DNA from: Pelagirhabdus alkalitolerans
Lineage (GTDB): Bacteria > Bacillota > Bacilli > Bacillales > Amphibacillaceae
Direction of reading: 5' to 3'
DNA length: 64,000 bases
Assembly (NCBI RefSeq): GCF_900096905.1
Contig: NZ_FMYI01000007.1
Span: 57,651-121,650 of the forward strand
Part shown: in pieces, positions 62,017 through 64,000 of the stretch
Position numbering within the stretch: the stretch's first letter is position 1
Layout of the letters: each line of letters opens with the position of its first letter
Notes under the pieces: model-generated
What the model was told of the DNA's origin: nothing
Seen by the model: only the letters and a program-made list of their open reading frames with translations
Databases searched by the model: none
Program-made: the position numbers and the translations under genes

Positions 62017-63069
62017 ATGACCTTATTTACGATAGGGCCAGTAGAGATGTTTCCAGAAGTATTAGAAGCTGGGAAAATCCAACCACCTTATTTCAGAACA
62101 AAAGAATTTTCGGATATCATTTTGAATATAGAGAAAAGAATTAAGAAAATGATAGGAACAAATGAGGCGTCAAGGCTAGCTATTTTAACTTCATCAGGCA
62201 CAGGAGCAATGGAAGCCTCAGTAATGAATGTTTTCAATGAAAATGATAGACTATTAATAATTAATGGTGGTAATTTCGGAGAAAGATTTAGGAAAATTTG
62301 TGAATTACATAAAATCCCATATGACACATTGACATTAAATCCCGATGAGAAACTAGGAGCAAATCATTTTCTTCCATACAGAAATAAAAAATACACTGGA
62401 ATACTTGTTAATATTCATGAAACTTCTACTGGACAATTATATCCCATTGATATCATTAGTAATTTTGCATCAGAGAATAATTCATTGTTAGTAGTTGATG
62501 CAATTGGTTCATTTTTAGCTGATCCTTATGCAATGGATGAATACGATGTTGATGTTACCATAATTAGTTCAAATAAGGGTTTGGCGTCAGGTTCAGGGTT
62601 AGCGTTTGTTGTTGTTAATACCAGAGCTTACAAATCGATATTAAATAATAATGTTAAAAGTATTTATTTTAATTTAACAGATTACTTTGTAAACATCGAA
62701 AGAGGACAAACTCCATATACGCCTGCAATCTCGGTCTTACTTCAAGTCGAAGAGCATTTAAAAATAGTAGAAAATATGGGGTGGGATGCTTATATGGAAG
62801 GTATAGAAAAAAGAGCAGAACATTTTAGGGCAAGTATAGATAGAACTAAATATGATATCCCTAATTACAATCTATCAAATATGTTAACACCTATTTTTCC
62901 TATTAAAAAAAATGCGATTGAAATTTATCAAACGCTAAAACATGATAACAATTTAATTCTTAATCCGTCAGGTCCTCCTCATTCAAATTCAATGTTACGT
63001 GTTGGTCATATAGGAAATATATCAGATAGTTCATTAAACTTGCTAATATGTCTATTAAATAAAATTTAA
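62017..63069 (+). CDS. PhnW-like class V aminotransferase
   Basis: 350 residues of the PLP class V family. Conserved: TSSGTGAMEASVMNVF, VVDAIGSFLADPYAMDEYDV and the PLP lysine in IISSNKGLASGSGLAFVV; the C-terminal NPSGPPHSNSMLRVGHIGNI resembles the end of 2-aminoethylphosphonate:pyruvate aminotransferase (PhnW) more than serine-glyoxylate enzymes. It would make or use 2-aminoethylphosphonate, or a similar amino donor. Start ATG 62017 follows GGAGTG. Its place next to a cytidylyltransferase and LicD supports a surface-phosphonate role, but biosynthetic pepM/ppd genes are not in the window. Confidence 0.75.
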   Translation: MTLFTIGPVEMFPEVLEAGKIQPPYFRTKEFSDIILNIEKRIKKMIGTNEASRLAILTSSGTGAMEASVMNVFNENDRLLIINGGNFGERFRKICELHKIPYDTLTLNPDEKLGANHFLPYRNKKYTGILVNIHETSTGQLYPIDIISNFASENNSLLVVDAIGSFLADPYAMDEYDVDVTIISSNKGLASGSGLAFVVVNTRAYKSILNNNVKSIYFNLTDYFVNIERGQTPYTPAISVLLQVEEHLKIVENMGWDAYMEGIEKRAEHFRASIDRTKYDIPNYNLSNMLTPIFPIKKNAIEIYQTLKHDNNLILNPSGPPHSNSMLRVGHIGNISDSSLNLLICLLNKI

Positions 63070-63081
63070 GGTTGGGATTAT

Positions 63082-63786
63082 ATGAAAGTTATAATTATGG
63101 CCGCTGGAGTAGGGAGTAGGATAAGTGCAGATATAGAAGGTTTACCCAAATGTATTTTGCCTATCGATAAAATGCCTCTTATTCGTCGAACTGTCAGTGA
63201 ATTCCTTGAGTATGATTTTGAAGTGATCGTAGTTGTAGGGTACCAGAAAGAAAAAGTAATTGAATCTATAAGTGATTTACCTGTTAAGATAATAGAAAAT
63301 CCTTTTTACAGAATTACAAATAGTATTGCTTCATTGTGGTTTGCTAAGGATTATCTAATAGAAGATACTATCATTATGAATGGAGATGTGTTTGTTACTT
63401 CAAAGATTATAAAACAAATTATTCACAGTGATAAATCCCCATTAATGTTAATGGATAATACTAGAATTGAAAATGGTGATTATTATTTAGGAGTAGAAAA
63501 AAATTGTATAACACACTACGGAAAAAATTTACCATTATCTCAAAGAAGTGGAGAATATGTAGGATTAGCAAAAGTTAAGAGCAAAGATATAGTGGATTTT
63601 AGAGAGAACTTAATTAAATTAATAGACAAGGAATGTTTTTATTATTGGTGGGAGGATACTCTTTATGATTTGGCTGATGAACAACAAGAAGTATATGTAG
63701 AGGACGTTAATAATTGTTACTGGTCAGAAATTGATTTTTTAACTGACTATGAAAAAATATTGACTAAATTTAATGAGCAATTCTAA
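63082..63786 (+). CDS. LicC/PntC-like sugar- or choline-phosphate nucleotidyltransferase
   Basis: 234 residues. The NTP-transferase fold starts with IIMAAGVGSRISADIEGLPK, then LPIDKMPLIRRTV, ENPFYRITNSIASLW and IIMNGDVFVT (metal-binding Asp). NxxYxxTNSIASL is typical of the LicC/PntC branch, which activates phosphocholine or 2-aminoethylphosphonate as the CDP derivative. It would provide the CDP-donor used by LicD two genes upstream. It follows the aminotransferase by 12 bases. Whether choline or aminoethylphosphonate is the substrate cannot be read from the sequence. Confidence 0.83.
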   Translation: MKVIIMAAGVGSRISADIEGLPKCILPIDKMPLIRRTVSEFLEYDFEVIVVVGYQKEKVIESISDLPVKIIENPFYRITNSIASLWFAKDYLIEDTIIMNGDVFVTSKIIKQIIHSDKSPLMLMDNTRIENGDYYLGVEKNCITHYGKNLPLSQRSGEYVGLAKVKSKDIVDFRENLIKLIDKECFYYWWEDTLYDLADEQQEVYVEDVNNCYWSEIDFLTDYEKILTKFNEQF

Positions 63787-63869
63787 CTGAGTTAGAATCT
63801 AATTCTCTCTCAGTTAAAATGTATAGTGTTTTAAATTGTTAGAGTAAAATGTTTGTGGGAGAAAAAATA

Positions 63870-63919
63870 CCTCGTCTTTTGATGTTGGAGTCGATCGACT
63901 TCAATATCAAAAGACGAGG
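63870..63919. repeat. 50-base palindrome
   Basis: CCTCGTCTTTTGATGTTGGA and its inverse TCAATATCAAAAGACGAGG form a 25-base arm pair with two mismatches and no loop (centre TCGATCGA), 80 bases after the last gene. No T-run follows, so it is not a standard terminator; a short G/C-rich tail follows. Nothing else is recognised to the window end. Confidence 0.75.
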
Positions 63920-64000
63920 CGAGCAAGCGAAGCGCGGTAGGCGAGCGTTTTTAATGAAAAAGAGGACCTTCTTTTGTATAGTTAAGTCACAACAACAACT

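Noticed and set aside
63870..63919. Intrinsic terminator of the surface island
   Set aside because: No loop and no T-run after the stem; kept as a palindrome rather than a terminator.

Overview
The window is low-GC Firmicutes DNA of the family Bacillaceae. Supporting signs are Shine-Dalgarno sites of the AGGAGG type, CcpA (cre) sites, SigD flagellar promoters, a Spo0E-like phosphatase and the degS-degU / comF / flgM-flgK-flgL-fliW-csrA-hag gene order known from Bacillus subtilis. The very acidic exported lipoproteins would suit a moderately halophilic or alkaliphilic member (Halolactibacillus, Amphibacillus and Gracilibacillus relatives are candidates), but the species cannot be fixed from this sequence. 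I see no rRNA, tRNA, CRISPR array, prophage or insertion sequence.

Layout. 1-2.6 kb: the end of a diguanylate cyclase overlapping a solute-binding lipoprotein, then an LCP cell-wall ligase. 2.9-5.4 kb (minus): an endonuclease/phosphatase-fold protein and a maltose/glucose-type PTS EIIBC. 5.7-9.0 kb: two DUF1538 membrane proteins, a double P-II protein and a YfmL-like helicase. 9.1-13.5 kb: hemolysin III, the arsR-arsC-acr3 operon and an AbgT transporter. 13.5-17 kb: a 20-bp tandem repeat, DbpA helicase and CoA-disulfide reductase/rhodanese. 17-21 kb (minus): CocE-type hydrolase with a TetR regulator, and PRPP synthetase. 21-26 kb: AraC regulator, GH42 beta-galactosidase and phosphoglucomutase. 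26-30 kb (minus): EAL phosphodiesterase, Spo0E-like protein and PEP carboxylase. 30-34.5 kb: glycerol kinase with a cre site and leader terminator, an aldo-keto reductase, a candidate small RNA, a YdjO-like protein and a SurA-type lipoprotein. 34.9-40 kb (minus): P-II-like protein plus antiporter, class B PBP plus class D sortase, and YvyE. 40-46.7 kb: YesM/YesN-type two-component system, a sugar ABC importer without ATPase, and YesL. 46.9-58.7 kb: degS, degU, degV, comFA, comFC, yvyF, flgM, flgN, flgK, flgL, yviE, fliW, csrA and hag. 58.8-63.8 kb: an AT-rich four-gene island encoding a double YheC/D ATP-grasp protein, a LicD transferase, a PhnW-like aminotransferase and a LicC/PntC-like nucleotidyltransferase.

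How the parts connect. Carbon uptake is prominent: PTS, GH42, glpK, an ABC importer, several cre sites and a possible CcpA-repressed small RNA with a C-rich loop. The DegSU/ComF/flagellar block controls competence and motility. Flagellin output is set by SigD together with FliW/CsrA, and a textbook CsrA hairpin is visible in the hag leader. The island after hag looks like a surface-decoration pathway that activates and transfers phosphocholine or 2-aminoethylphosphonate. Four copies of a roughly 120-bp hairpin-forming repeat with compensated stem changes lie in the intergenic regions.
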